Positions 1 through 8,466 of a stretch of DNA of 64,000 bases are shown one piece after another. Source of the stretch: CAZABP01 sp964483245. GTDB lineage: Bacteria; Planctomycetota; UBA1135; UBA2386. The stretch's first letter is position 1. Each line of letters opens with the position of its first letter. Below the pieces are notes generated by a model, which saw only the letters and a program-made list of their open reading frames with translations, was not told the DNA's origin and did no database searches. Position numbers and translations under genes: made by a program. Where the stretch lies: contig CAZABP010000017.1 of NCBI GenBank assembly GCA_964483245.1, positions 1 to 64,000 on the forward strand. The letters run 5' to 3'.

Positions 1-75
1 GCGGCCCGCCGCATGCGCGGCGGCCGCTCGCAGGATCGCGGCGCAGAGGGGATTCCCCGCTGCGCCGCGCCGCGT

Positions 76-1710
76 TCAGGGCCGGACGAGCCGGATCGCT
101 TCGCCGCGCGGCAGCGCCACGGCGTCGGCGACCCGGAGCTGCGCCGCTTCGGCGGCGGCATGCCAGCGGGCCAGCCGCGCAGCACCGGCTGATTGCGTGC
201 GCGGATCGTGCTCGAGACACAGGACCCACAGTCCATGCCCAGCACCGGTCAGCACCGCGAGCTCGGCGAGCCATTCCGGCTCCGGCTCCGCCGGTGCAAG
301 CCAGCGGCGGTCGAAGTACAGCTCGCGCGGCGCCCCGGCGAACTGCGTGCGGTAGTGCAGCAGTCGCTGGCCGGCGGCTTCGACGAGAGGTCGCCGCTCC
401 CAGGGGCCTTCGGCGCGGGATGCACCGTAGAACGGCACCCGGCTGAAGCCGTGAACCCACAATGCGTCGTCAGGCTGCAGGCGGGGACGCAGCGCTTCGA
501 GCGCGGCCACGCGCGGATCCTGCGGGTGCAGGTCGTCGAGCAGATGGCCGGCGGCGAGCATGCGTCCGGTGTGGACGGCGGCCAACAGCAGGAGCAGCGC
601 TCCGGCGGCGAACTGGAGCCACCGGCGTTGCAGCCAGCCGGCCGCGACGTCGAGCAGGATGCCTGCGAGCAGCAGCATCGGCGCGAGCAGGATCGACATC
701 TGGCGTTCGGCACCGCCGAACGGGTGCAGGCGGACGAAGCCGAGCAGGGCGAGACTGCCTGCGAGCAACAGCGCCAGCAGCGCGATCCCGCGGCGGGCGC
801 GCGTAGCCCGGGCCGCGATCCAGCCGGCGATCAGCAGCGCCGGCAGGAGCGGGACTGCAATCGCGGCCGGCAACTCCGGCGCGCCGAGCAGCGCGCGTGC
901 CGTGCCGGACAGGCCGCGCGCGAGGAACTGGTGCCACGGTTCGCCCGGTTGCAGCACCCATTCCTCGAGGTGCAGGAACAGCGCGCCCGGCCGCATCAGC
1001 GACCACAGGATCGCCAGCGCCGCGATGCCCGCCGCCGCGAGCAACAGGTCGACGCGAAAGCTCTGCCTGGCGGCCAGGATGCGGCTGCGCGCCCGGAGTA
1101 CCGGATCGACCAGCAGCAGGCAACCGGTCGCGGCGACGGCCGCGATCCCGGGCAGCGCTGCTGCCCACAGCATCGCAACTGCGGCGACCGCAGCGAGAAT
1201 CGCGATCCACCGCTGCCAACGGGGAATCGCAGGCGGTTCTTCGAGCAGACGGACCCAAATGCCGATCCACACCCAGGTTCCCAGGTGCGCGAGGGCGTAG
1301 CTGCGCACGACGATCCCGAGCGTGACGTGCAGCAACGACGTGGCCAGCAACAGGCTCAGCAAGTGAGCGACGCCGCGCCGCAAGCGCAGACTCCGCGCTG
1401 CCACGAACACCGCGAACGGCGTCAACGCGGCGGCCAGGATCGACAGCGAGCGCGCTGCGAGCGGTGGTGCCCCGGCCTCGGTCAGCGGCCGCAGCAGCAG
1501 GTACGACAGCGGCGGGTGCGCATCGGTCCGGACTTCGGCGAGGAACCCGCCGAACGGCTGCATCTCGGCGAACAGCACATGCCAGGTCTCGTCGTAGCCG
1601 AGCCGGTACGGCAGCTGGAGGAACGCAAGGCCGATGCCGAGCAACGCAGCGAGCGCGAGCTGCGCGAGCAGGTCCGGGCCGTGGAGTGCGTCGTCGCGGC
1701 TGGCGTGCAT
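76..1710 (-). CDS. GT39-like polytopic membrane glycosyltransferase
   Basis: This 544-residue protein is dominated by hydrophobic helices. It opens with a transmembrane segment followed by GYDETW in the first external loop, and a second acidic loop motif (RTDAHPPL) follows about 25 residues later. An acidic residue in the first periplasmic loop is the hallmark of GT-C enzymes of the ArnT/PMT (GT39) type, which move a sugar from a polyprenyl-phosphate donor to a lipid or protein acceptor outside the cell. About ten more hydrophobic segments follow, then a soluble C-terminal domain of roughly 130 residues containing FYGASRAEGPWERRPLVE. The start chosen is the ATG at 1710; an upstream in-frame GTG at 1776 would run into the divergent gene beginning at 1767. 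Acceptor and donor cannot be told from sequence. The neighbouring divergent oxidoreductase is of a type often found in surface-polysaccharide loci. Confidence 0.72.
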   Translation of the reverse strand: MHASRDDALHGPDLLAQLALAALLGIGLAFLQLPYRLGYDETWHVLFAEMQPFGGFLAEVRTDAHPPLSYLLLRPLTEAGAPPLAARSLSILAAALTPFAVFVAARSLRLRRGVAHLLSLLLATSLLHVTLGIVVRSYALAHLGTWVWIGIWVRLLEEPPAIPRWQRWIAILAAVAAVAMLWAAALPGIAAVAATGCLLLVDPVLRARSRILAARQSFRVDLLLAAAGIAALAILWSLMRPGALFLHLEEWVLQPGEPWHQFLARGLSGTARALLGAPELPAAIAVPLLPALLIAGWIAARATRARRGIALLALLLAGSLALLGFVRLHPFGGAERQMSILLAPMLLLAGILLDVAAGWLQRRWLQFAAGALLLLLAAVHTGRMLAAGHLLDDLHPQDPRVAALEALRPRLQPDDALWVHGFSRVPFYGASRAEGPWERRPLVEAAGQRLLHYRTQFAGAPRELYFDRRWLAPAEPEPEWLAELAVLTGAGHGLWVLCLEHDPRTQSAGAARLARWHAAAEAAQLRVADAVALPRGEAIRLVRP

Positions 1711-1766
1711 CGCAGGCCGGCAGCGAACCGCAGCGCGGGACCGGGTGCAAGCAGGATGCGGCACCG

Positions 1767-3200
1767 GTGAAGCCACCCCGCGTTGCGATCCTCGGCGCCG
1801 GGATCACCGGATTGGCCACCGCGCGCGAGCTGCTGCGCGGCGGTGCGCAGGTCGAGCTGTTCGAGGCGGCGGCGGGTGAAGGCGGCCTCGCCGGCACCGT
1901 GCAGCACGCGGAGTTCGCATTCGATCACGGGCCACACGAGCTGGTCACCGACGATCCGGCGCTGCTCGCGCTGCTGCACGAAGTCGCTGGCCCGGACCTG
2001 CTGCGCGTGCGCAAACGGACCGCGCAGTTCTTCGAGGGGAAGATGCTGCGCTATCCGTTCAAGATCGGCGACGTGCTGCGGGGGATCCGCCCGGGTCTGC
2101 TACTACGCGTGCTGTTCGAAGTCGGGCTCGTGCGGCTGCGCAACCTGTTCGCGCGTCCACGCGACGACTCGTTCGCGAGCTGGACGCGGGCGCGGTTCGG
2201 GCCGACGTTGTGGCGGATCTACTTCGGGCCGTACACGCAGAAGGTCTGGGGCGTCCCGCCGGAGCAGATCGATGCGAGCACGGCGCAACACCGGATCGCC
2301 GTGGATTCGCTGAGTGAGCTGGCGCGGCGGGCGCTGCGGTTCACGTTCGGGCGCGCCGAGCGCCACCATCGCACGCATGACGAGTTCCTGCCGACATTCC
2401 TGTACACGCGCGGCGGGATCGGCACCCTGCAGCGGAGGCTGCGCGCCGAGGTCGAGCAGCGGGGCGGCCGGCTGCGGTTCGGCGCGCGCGTGACCCGCCT
2501 GCGGTCGGATGGCGTGCGCGTGCACGGGATCGAGTGCAGCGATGGAACCGCCGAGGGTGGGTTCGACGCGGTCGTGTCGACGCTTCCGCTGCCGGTCCTC
2601 GTGCAGCTCGCGCTGCCGGACGAAGCAGCCGCGCTGCTGCGGGGGCACCCGCTCGCGTTCCGCGGGTTGTTGTTCGTGTTCGTCGCTCTCGCCCAACCGC
2701 AGGTGACCGAGCACCACTGGATCTACTTCCCGGGCGCCGACGTCCCGTTCCAGCGCTGGACCGAGTTCGTGCACTTCGAGGCCGGCATGTGCCCGCCCGG
2801 CACGACCGGGCTCGCGTTCGAGCTGGCCGCCGATCCCGGGGATCCGCTGTGGCAGCGCAGTGATGCAGAGCTGGTGGCGCTGTGCCTCGAGCACGCGGCG
2901 CGCCTGGCGCCGCTGCGCCCCGACGCGCTGCTGCACAGCCATGTCGCGCGTGTGCCTTGTGCGTATCCGCTGCAGACGCGCGGCTATGCCGCGCATGCGG
3001 ACGCCCTGCTCGACGCCGTCGCGCGGCTCGAAAACCTCGTCTCGCTCGGCCGCCAGGGGCTGTTCCGCTATTGCAACCAGGACGAGTGCCTGGCGATGGC
3101 GCTCGAAGTCGCACCGCGCCTGCTCGCCGGGGAACGCGGGATCCGCTACGGGCGGCCATCCACGTGGCGCGGCGCCCACGCGGAACCGGCTCCGGTCTGA
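1767..3200 (+). CDS. FAD-dependent oxidoreductase (amine oxidase / protoporphyrinogen-oxidase-like)
   Basis: This is a 477-residue flavoprotein. The N-terminus has a dinucleotide-binding Rossmann motif (VAILGAGITGLATA, residues 5-18) followed by the acidic end of beta-2 (ELFEA). A C-terminal segment, SLGRQGLFRYCNQDECLAMA, matches the region that closes the flavin site in amine-oxidase and UDP-galactopyranose-mutase-like enzymes. The middle holds the substrate cap (FGPYTQKVWGVPPEQID), a motif seen in oxidoreductases of polysaccharide loci. The translation starts at a GTG at 1767, because the Rossmann fold begins only four residues later; the longer frame upstream has shadow composition. It is divergent from the membrane glycosyltransferase, with 56 bases between the starts, so the two may share a promoter region. 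The substrate is unknown, and a desaturase or mutase role cannot be excluded. Confidence 0.75.
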   Translation: MKPPRVAILGAGITGLATARELLRGGAQVELFEAAAGEGGLAGTVQHAEFAFDHGPHELVTDDPALLALLHEVAGPDLLRVRKRTAQFFEGKMLRYPFKIGDVLRGIRPGLLLRVLFEVGLVRLRNLFARPRDDSFASWTRARFGPTLWRIYFGPYTQKVWGVPPEQIDASTAQHRIAVDSLSELARRALRFTFGRAERHHRTHDEFLPTFLYTRGGIGTLQRRLRAEVEQRGGRLRFGARVTRLRSDGVRVHGIECSDGTAEGGFDAVVSTLPLPVLVQLALPDEAAALLRGHPLAFRGLLFVFVALAQPQVTEHHWIYFPGADVPFQRWTEFVHFEAGMCPPGTTGLAFELAADPGDPLWQRSDAELVALCLEHAARLAPLRPDALLHSHVARVPCAYPLQTRGYAAHADALLDAVARLENLVSLGRQGLFRYCNQDECLAMALEVAPRLLAGERGIRYGRPSTWRGAHAEPAPV

Positions 3201-3211
3201 TGTACCCGTGG

Positions 3212-3253
3212 GCCTGACAGAATGGCGCGACCAAAGGGGTCAGACCCCTTTGG
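3212..3253. repeat. Palindromic dispersed repeat, family 1 copy 1 (also terminator-like)
   Basis: The element starts with the 20-base string GCCTGACAGAATGGCGCGAC, found again at 25149-25168. It ends in a perfect 11-base inverted repeat around a single A: 3231-3241 pairs with 3243-3253, with GGGGTCAGACCCC at its centre. It lies in the 58-base gap between two convergent genes, so it could serve as a two-way transcription stop. No T-run follows. It resembles REP-type elements, but this is an inference from structure and recurrence. Confidence 0.6.
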
Positions 3254-3258
3254 TAGCG

Positions 3259-4176
3259 TCAGGGGAGGCGGAGCTCGCCGTCGCCGATGTGGACTGCGCT
3301 GCCGCCGACGCGCGTCATCGTGATCTGGCCGCCCTCGACGTCGACCAGCGCGCGGACCCTGCCGGGACGGCCGATCTCGATGCCTTGCTCGATCCACGCC
3401 TCGGCCGTCGGAGCTGCGAGCAGCACGTTCTCGAACACGAGGTAACTGGCGAGGCAGCCGGCGGCCGAACCGGTGACCGGGTCTTCGCCCGGCGTGACGG
3501 TCCCGAACCAGACGTGCCGCGCGTGCACGGCGCACTCAGGATCTTCGGTCTCCTGCGTGAACGCGTAGATCATGTCGGTGCCGCACAGCTCGGCGACCTG
3601 CGCACACAGCCCCGGGTTCGGCGCCAGGCCACGGATCGTCCGCAGGTCCGCGAGCGGCACCATCAACCACGGCACGCCGGTGTCGACGACGCGCGCCGGC
3701 AGGTCCGCGGCTCCCAGGCGCGCCAGCGGCACGCCGAGCGCATCGGCGAGCAGCTCGCGGTGTGCGAACGCCGGCGCGAACGACGGCATCCGCTGCGTCA
3801 TCAACACCGCGCGCACCTCGCCATCGCGGACCTCGATCTCGACCGGCAGCACGCCGGCGGCGAGTTCGCCGAGCACCTTGTTCAGCCCATCGCGCAGTTG
3901 GTAACGACCCGTCGCGGCGAGCACGAAGTGCGTCCCGACGACCGGATGCCCGGCCAGCGGGAGTTCGCGATCGACCGTGAAGATCCGCAGCCTTACCGCC
4001 GCCCGCGCCTCGCGCGGCGGCAGCACGAACACGGTCTCGCTGAGATTCATCTCGCGCGCGATCGCCTGCATCGTGCGGTCGTCGAGCCCGTGCGCATCCG
4101 GGAACACGGCCAGCGGGTTCCCGCCGAACGGCCGGTCCGTGAAGACGTCGACGCGGTGATAACGCCAGGTCGGCAT
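3259..4176 (-). CDS. PhzF family isomerase/epimerase-like protein
   Basis: This 305-residue protein has the size and motifs of the PhzF/YddE family, enzymes with a diaminopimelate-epimerase fold. The N-terminus VDVFTDRPFGGNPLAVFPDA is the family signature. MNLSETVFV carries the conserved catalytic Glu (E45 in PhzF; here about residue 45), and DPVTGSAAGCLASYLV near residue 240 is the second-lobe signature. PhzF itself isomerises dihydro-hydroxyanthranilate in phenazine synthesis, but most family members have no known substrate. No phenazine genes are nearby, so the phenazine role should not be transferred. The start ATG at 4176 is supported by the motif beginning at residue 9. It lies upstream of nothing obviously related; the next minus-strand gene (TauE/SafE) ends 54 bases before it. 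Confidence 0.88.
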   Translation of the reverse strand: MPTWRYHRVDVFTDRPFGGNPLAVFPDAHGLDDRTMQAIAREMNLSETVFVLPPREARAAVRLRIFTVDRELPLAGHPVVGTHFVLAATGRYQLRDGLNKVLGELAAGVLPVEIEVRDGEVRAVLMTQRMPSFAPAFAHRELLADALGVPLARLGAADLPARVVDTGVPWLMVPLADLRTIRGLAPNPGLCAQVAELCGTDMIYAFTQETEDPECAVHARHVWFGTVTPGEDPVTGSAAGCLASYLVFENVLLAAPTAEAWIEQGIEIGRPGRVRALVDVEGGQITMTRVGGSAVHIGDGELRLP

Positions 4177-4230
4177 GGCCGGCGATCATCGCCGATCGGC
4201 GCGCCGTTTCCTCGCGGCACGCTCCCGCGG

Positions 4231-4995
4231 CTACACCAACCCCGCCGCGATCGCGGCGCCGAGCAGCACCAACATCCAACCGACCAGCAGGTGGATCGCC
4301 TGCAGCGTGACCTTCTGCACCAGCCGTGCCCCGAGCCAGCTGCCACTGAACGCAGCCAGAGTCCCGATCAGCAGTTCCGGCCAGACCTCGAGCAGCCCAG
4401 CGAACCGCGTCACGCCATAGACCGGCAGGCGCGCCAGATCGATCAGCACCGCGCACAGGATCCCGGTCGCCAGGAACACCTCCTTGCGCAACCCGAGCCG
4501 GATCAGGAACGCGCTGCGCAGCGCCCCCTGGTGGCCTGAGATCCCGCCCAGGAAACCGGACAGCGCGCCACCGAGCGGCAGCCACTTGCGGCCGAACGCG
4601 ATCTTCCCGGTCCGCGGATGCAGCTCGAACAGCGCGAAGAACAGCACGAGTCCGCCGACCGCGAGCCGGTCCGCCGTGATCGGGAACGTCTGCTCGCCGA
4701 GCGACCAGGTCGCGAGCCGCTCGCTCTCCGACAACCAGTCCAGCACCAGAGCCCCGGCGAACGCCGCCACGATCCCCGGCAGCCCGAACCGCAGCACGAT
4801 CCCCCACTCTGCGTGGCGCCCGAGCAGCCCGGTCTTGAACAGGTTGTTGGCCAGATGCACGACCGCGGTCGCCCCGACCGCGAGCGGGATCGGCAGGAAC
4901 AGCGCGAACGCCGGCAGCAGGATCGTTCCGAGCCCGAACCCCGAGAACAGCGTCAAGCCGGCCGCGACGAACGCGACGACTGCGATCAGCAGCAC
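4231..4995 (-). CDS. TauE/SafE family sulfite/organosulfonate-type permease
   Basis: This 254-residue integral membrane protein has about seven to eight hydrophobic segments and the duplicated half-repeat layout of the TauE/SafE (DUF81) family. The N-terminal half contains SGFGLGTILLPAFALF and AVGATAVVHLANNLFKTGL; the second half contains GFLGGISGHQGALRSAFLI, the corresponding signature in repeat two. Members are proposed to export sulfite, sulfoacetate or other small anions, but substrates are rarely proven. The gene begins only 4 bases after the stop of the molybdenum hydroxylase FAD subunit, on the same strand, so it is probably the last gene of that operon and may move a substrate or product of that enzyme. 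That link is inference from spacing. Confidence 0.85.
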   Translation of the reverse strand: MLLIAVVAFVAAGLTLFSGFGLGTILLPAFALFLPIPLAVGATAVVHLANNLFKTGLLGRHAEWGIVLRFGLPGIVAAFAGALVLDWLSESERLATWSLGEQTFPITADRLAVGGLVLFFALFELHPRTGKIAFGRKWLPLGGALSGFLGGISGHQGALRSAFLIRLGLRKEVFLATGILCAVLIDLARLPVYGVTRFAGLLEVWPELLIGTLAAFSGSWLGARLVQKVTLQAIHLLVGWMLVLLGAAIAAGLV

Positions 4996-4999
4996 GCGC

Positions 5000-5980
5000 T
5001 CATCCCAGGCAGTCGCGCAGCGCGCGCGCCACGAACACCGGCGTCACCTTCTTGCGCCACGCCACTTCGTGATCGGTGTTGTCCATCGGCCGCGCCGTCT
5101 TGAACGCCGCCTGCGCCGCGGCCTCGATCAGCTCCTCGCTGGCCCGCTGCCCGCGCAGCAGCGCCTCCGCTTCGGTCGCCGGCAGCGGGCGGCTGCCCGC
5201 GCCGCCGATCCGGATCCGCGCCTCGCGGATCACGTCGCCGTCGAGCCACACGCAGGCCCCGACCCCGAGCACCGGGAAGTCGAACGTGCCGCGCCGCCGC
5301 AGCTTGCGGTACGACGCGCGCCAGCCGTCGATCGCCGGCAGGTGCACCTCGGTCAGCAGCTCGTCTGGTCGCTTGGTCAGGTAGTCGATCCCGTCGTCGC
5401 GATACAGCGCATCCACCGGCACGCGCCGCTCGCCGCGCGCGGAAACCAGCGTCGCTTCGGCGCCGAGCGCCGACAGCAGCGGCGCCGTGTCGCTCGACTG
5501 CACGGCCCAACAGCGCGGGCTGCCGGGTGCGACCCAACAGATCGCGCCGTCCTTCTTCATGCAGAACGAGATCGACTCGCGCCACTCGAAGGTCTGGTCG
5601 TAGTACGTGCAGCGCGTGTCCAACATCAGGTTGCCGCCGAGCGTCCCCATGTTGCGCAAGAGCGGCGTCGACACGACCCGTGCCGCTTCCGCGACTGCGG
5701 CGTAGTCGGCGCGCAGCGCGGGTTCCTGTTCGACCGCGCGCAGCGTCGTCATCGCACCGAGCGTGATCCCTTCGCGCGCCGAACCGCGCATGCCGCGCAG
5801 CTCCGCGATCCCGGCCAGCGCGATCACGTCGCTCGGGGTCTGATGGCGCCGTTTCATGTTGGGCCACAGGTCGGTGCCGCCGGCGACGAACATCGCCGCC
5901 GGTCCGACGTCGGCTGCGATCCGCGCCGCTTCGGCCGCCGTCGCCGGACGGTGGTAGCGGAACTTCGGCAGACGCAGCAT
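5000..5980 (-). CDS. Molybdenum hydroxylase FAD subunit with extra [4Fe-4S] loop (4-hydroxybenzoyl-CoA reductase beta-like)
   Basis: This 326-residue FAD-binding subunit belongs to the xanthine dehydrogenase/CO dehydrogenase medium-chain family. FAD-site motifs are FVAGGTDLWP (residues 31-40) and MGTLGGNLML (111-120). Directly after the second motif lies an insert carrying four cysteines, C124, C140, C148 and C157. The spacing 16-8-9 equals that of the cysteines that bind the additional [4Fe-4S] cluster in the beta subunit of Thauera 4-hydroxybenzoyl-CoA reductase (C122, C138, C146, C155, from memory). Ordinary xanthine dehydrogenases lack this loop. The ATG overlaps the stop of the Mo subunit as TGATG, so the two are translationally coupled. 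The enzyme probably removes a phenolic hydroxyl from an aromatic acyl-CoA, or works on a related substrate; substrate identity is inference. Confidence 0.85.
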   Translation of the reverse strand: MLRLPKFRYHRPATAAEAARIAADVGPAAMFVAGGTDLWPNMKRRHQTPSDVIALAGIAELRGMRGSAREGITLGAMTTLRAVEQEPALRADYAAVAEAARVVSTPLLRNMGTLGGNLMLDTRCTYYDQTFEWRESISFCMKKDGAICWVAPGSPRCWAVQSSDTAPLLSALGAEATLVSARGERRVPVDALYRDDGIDYLTKRPDELLTEVHLPAIDGWRASYRKLRRRGTFDFPVLGVGACVWLDGDVIREARIRIGGAGSRPLPATEAEALLRGQRASEELIEAAAQAAFKTARPMDNTDHEVAWRKKVTPVFVARALRDCLG

Positions 5981-8466
5981 CAGCGACGCTCCTCGACGAG
6001 TGGTTCCTCTTTGCCGGTGCCGCCCTGCCATGGGGTGCGGATCCGGCTCGGCTCCGGCCACGTGACCGGCGGCATCGCCGCCGGTCCGATCCGCGCCGGC
6101 TTGCCCTTCGCCAGCAGCTGCAGCCCGGCGAACACCTTCTCCGGCGTCACCGGGATCTCGTCGACGCGCACGCCGGTCGCGTCGAACACCGCATTCGCGA
6201 CCGCCGGCATGATCGGCAGCAGCGGCCCCTGGCCGACCTCCTTCGCGCCGAACGGCCCGTTCGGATCCGGATCCTCGACGAGATACGTGACGACCGGCGG
6301 CATCTCGTGCGTCGTCGGGCTCTTGTACTCGAGCAACGAAGGGATCTTGTGCACGAAGATCCGCTGCCCCTCGTGCTTGCGGTCCCGATACGCCATCTCC
6401 TCCATCATGGCTTCGCCGAGACCCATGTAGACCGAGCCTTCGACCTGCCCGATCGCGAGCGCCGGGTTGATCGCGCGCCCGAGGTCGTGCGCGACCCAGA
6501 TCCGCTCGACGCGGTAGATCCCGGTGTCGAGATCCACGTCCACCTCGACGATCGCAGCGCTGTAGCTGTACGACGGACTCGGGCCGACGCCGCCCCCCTT
6601 GAACCGCGCCGCGCTGCGCGGCGGCGTGTACGACCCGGTCGACCCGATCGTGCCGAAGCGCGACTCCGCCTCGACGATCGCCTCGGCGAACGTCATCCCG
6701 GTCGCCGGGTCGGCCGCGTGGAACACGCGCCCATCGGCGAATGCGATCTCCCCCGGCGGCACGCCGAGCTTCTCGGCGGCGCCGCGCGCGACGATCTGCC
6801 GCGCGCGCTCGGCCGCTTCGAGCGCGGCGTTGCCGCTCATCAGCGTCACGCGGCTCGAGTAGCTGCCGAGGTCGACCGGGGTCAGGTCGGTGTCGGCCGT
6901 GACCACGCGCACGTCCAACGGATCGATCCCGAACACCTCGCCGACGACGTAGGCGAGCACCGAATCGGAGCCCTGCCCGATGTCGGTCGAGCCGCAGAAC
7001 ACCGTGACCAGCCCGGAGCGGTCGAGCTTCAGTTGCACGCCGCTGTGCGGCATGCCGTTCCAGTAGATCGGGAGCCCGGCACCGGACAGGTAGCTCGAGC
7101 AGGCGAGCCCGAGCCCGCGTCCGCGCGGCAGCTTGCCGCGGCGCTCGCGCCAGCCGGAACCCGCGACGACCTTCTCGATGCAGGTGCCGAGCCCCATCGA
7201 GCCGACCCGCAGGAAGTTCGCCGTCAGCGCGTGCGCCGGCGCCAGGTTGCGCAGCCGCACGTCGGCCGGGTCGAGGCCGAGATCGCAGGCGACCTTGTCG
7301 AGCTGCACTTCGAGCGCGAAGCGCGGCTGCGGCGTGCCGTGCCCGCGCTTGGGTCCGCACGGCGCCTTGTTGGTGAACCAGCGCGCGCCACGGAACCAGT
7401 AGTTCGCGACCTTGTAGGTCACCGTCTGCAGGGCACCGGTGTAGAACGTGCTGGCGACGCCGTACGACCCGTAGCCGCCACCATCGAGGTGGCTCTCGAA
7501 GTCGAGCGCCTGGATCTCGCCGGTCTTGCTGACGCCGATCCGCGAGCGCATCAGCACCGGATGCCGGCCGCGGTGGCACCAGAACACTTCCTCCCGCGTC
7601 AGGCAGATCTTGACCGGCCGGCCGGTCAACATGCTCATGCGCGCGGCCGCGATCTCGTGGTTGAACGGATCGCTCTTGCCGCCGAACCCGCCGCCGTTGG
7701 GGATCGCGATCACACGGATCCGCCAGGCCGGCAGCGCCAGCACTCTCGCCAGCGCGCGGTGCAGGTAGTGCGGCGTCTGCGTGCTGCTCCAGATCGTCAG
7801 CTTGCCGTCGTGGTCGAACTGCGCCAGCGACGCATGCTGCTCCATCGGCAGATGCGTGTTCCCCTCGAAGAAGAACAGGTCCGCGCGCACATGCGCGCTC
7901 GCCGCGAAGCCGTCGTCGACGTCGCCGAACTGCAGGTTGATCAGCTTGTGCGCGTTGCCGTGCGGGCCGTAGTCGTGGATCCGCGGCTCGGCGGTCGCGG
8001 CGGCTTCGTCGATCGAGCCGATCGCCGGCAGCTCCTCGTAGTCGACGCGCACCAGCCGGCAGGCTTCCCAGGCCGTCTCTTCGTCGACCGCCGCGACCGC
8101 GACGACCGGATCGCCGACGAAGCGCACCTTGTCGACGCACAGCGCATGCTCGTCCTGGCTGACCGGCAGGATCCCGAACGGCACCGGCATGTCCGCACCG
8201 GTCAGGACCCCATGCACGCCCGGCAGCGCGCGCGCAGCGCTCGTGTCGATGCTGCGGATCCGTGCGTGCGGCAGCGTCGCGCGCAGCAGCTTCATGTGCA
8301 GCATGCGTGGCAGCTTCAGATCGTCGGCGAACCGTGTGAGCCCGGCGACCTTGCTGCGCGCGTCGACCTTGCGCAGTGGCTTGCCAATGACACGGAGGTC
8401 GTCGCATCCGACGCGCGCGCGGTGCCGGTCACCCTCGCTGTTGGTGCGGAACGGATCAGTGCCCAT
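5980..8466 (-). CDS. Molybdenum hydroxylase large (molybdopterin) subunit
   Basis: This 828-residue catalytic subunit of a xanthine dehydrogenase/4-hydroxybenzoyl-CoA reductase-type enzyme binds the molybdopterin-cytosine-dinucleotide cofactor. Visible landmarks are the N-terminal a/b-hammerhead domain (KVDARSKVAGLTRFADDL), IPNGGGFGGKSDPFNHE (Mo-site glycine loop), GPKRGHGTPQPRFALE, and the C-terminal GAKEVGQGPLLPIMPAVANA. In most family members the last motif reads G-x-G-E and the Glu is the catalytic base; here the codon at 6229-6231 is CAG, giving Gln746. The start ATG at 8466 overlaps the end of the 2Fe-2S subunit by 11 bases, and its stop overlaps the FAD subunit start. The order small-large-FAD is the same as hcrCAB of Thauera. 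Length is typical for the family. Confidence 0.88.
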   Translation of the reverse strand: MGTDPFRTNSEGDRHRARVGCDDLRVIGKPLRKVDARSKVAGLTRFADDLKLPRMLHMKLLRATLPHARIRSIDTSAARALPGVHGVLTGADMPVPFGILPVSQDEHALCVDKVRFVGDPVVAVAAVDEETAWEACRLVRVDYEELPAIGSIDEAAATAEPRIHDYGPHGNAHKLINLQFGDVDDGFAASAHVRADLFFFEGNTHLPMEQHASLAQFDHDGKLTIWSSTQTPHYLHRALARVLALPAWRIRVIAIPNGGGFGGKSDPFNHEIAAARMSMLTGRPVKICLTREEVFWCHRGRHPVLMRSRIGVSKTGEIQALDFESHLDGGGYGSYGVASTFYTGALQTVTYKVANYWFRGARWFTNKAPCGPKRGHGTPQPRFALEVQLDKVACDLGLDPADVRLRNLAPAHALTANFLRVGSMGLGTCIEKVVAGSGWRERRGKLPRGRGLGLACSSYLSGAGLPIYWNGMPHSGVQLKLDRSGLVTVFCGSTDIGQGSDSVLAYVVGEVFGIDPLDVRVVTADTDLTPVDLGSYSSRVTLMSGNAALEAAERARQIVARGAAEKLGVPPGEIAFADGRVFHAADPATGMTFAEAIVEAESRFGTIGSTGSYTPPRSAARFKGGGVGPSPSYSYSAAIVEVDVDLDTGIYRVERIWVAHDLGRAINPALAIGQVEGSVYMGLGEAMMEEMAYRDRKHEGQRIFVHKIPSLLEYKSPTTHEMPPVVTYLVEDPDPNGPFGAKEVGQGPLLPIMPAVANAVFDATGVRVDEIPVTPEKVFAGLQLLAKGKPARIGPAAMPPVTWPEPSRIRTPWQGGTGKEEPLVEERR

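Noticed and set aside
1464..1766. N-terminal extension of the FAD oxidoreductase
   Set aside because: Arg/Ala-rich shadow composition; the Rossmann motif begins right after GTG 1767.
193..1770. 525-codon plus-strand frame opposite the membrane glycosyltransferase
   Set aside because: Gln/Arg-rich shadow with no domain; the minus strand has clear membrane segments and a GT-C motif.
5000..8407. 1135-residue minus-strand frame covering the Mo and FAD subunits
   Set aside because: Only the last 326 residues (from 5980) are protein-like; the rest is a shadow of the Mo subunit in another frame.
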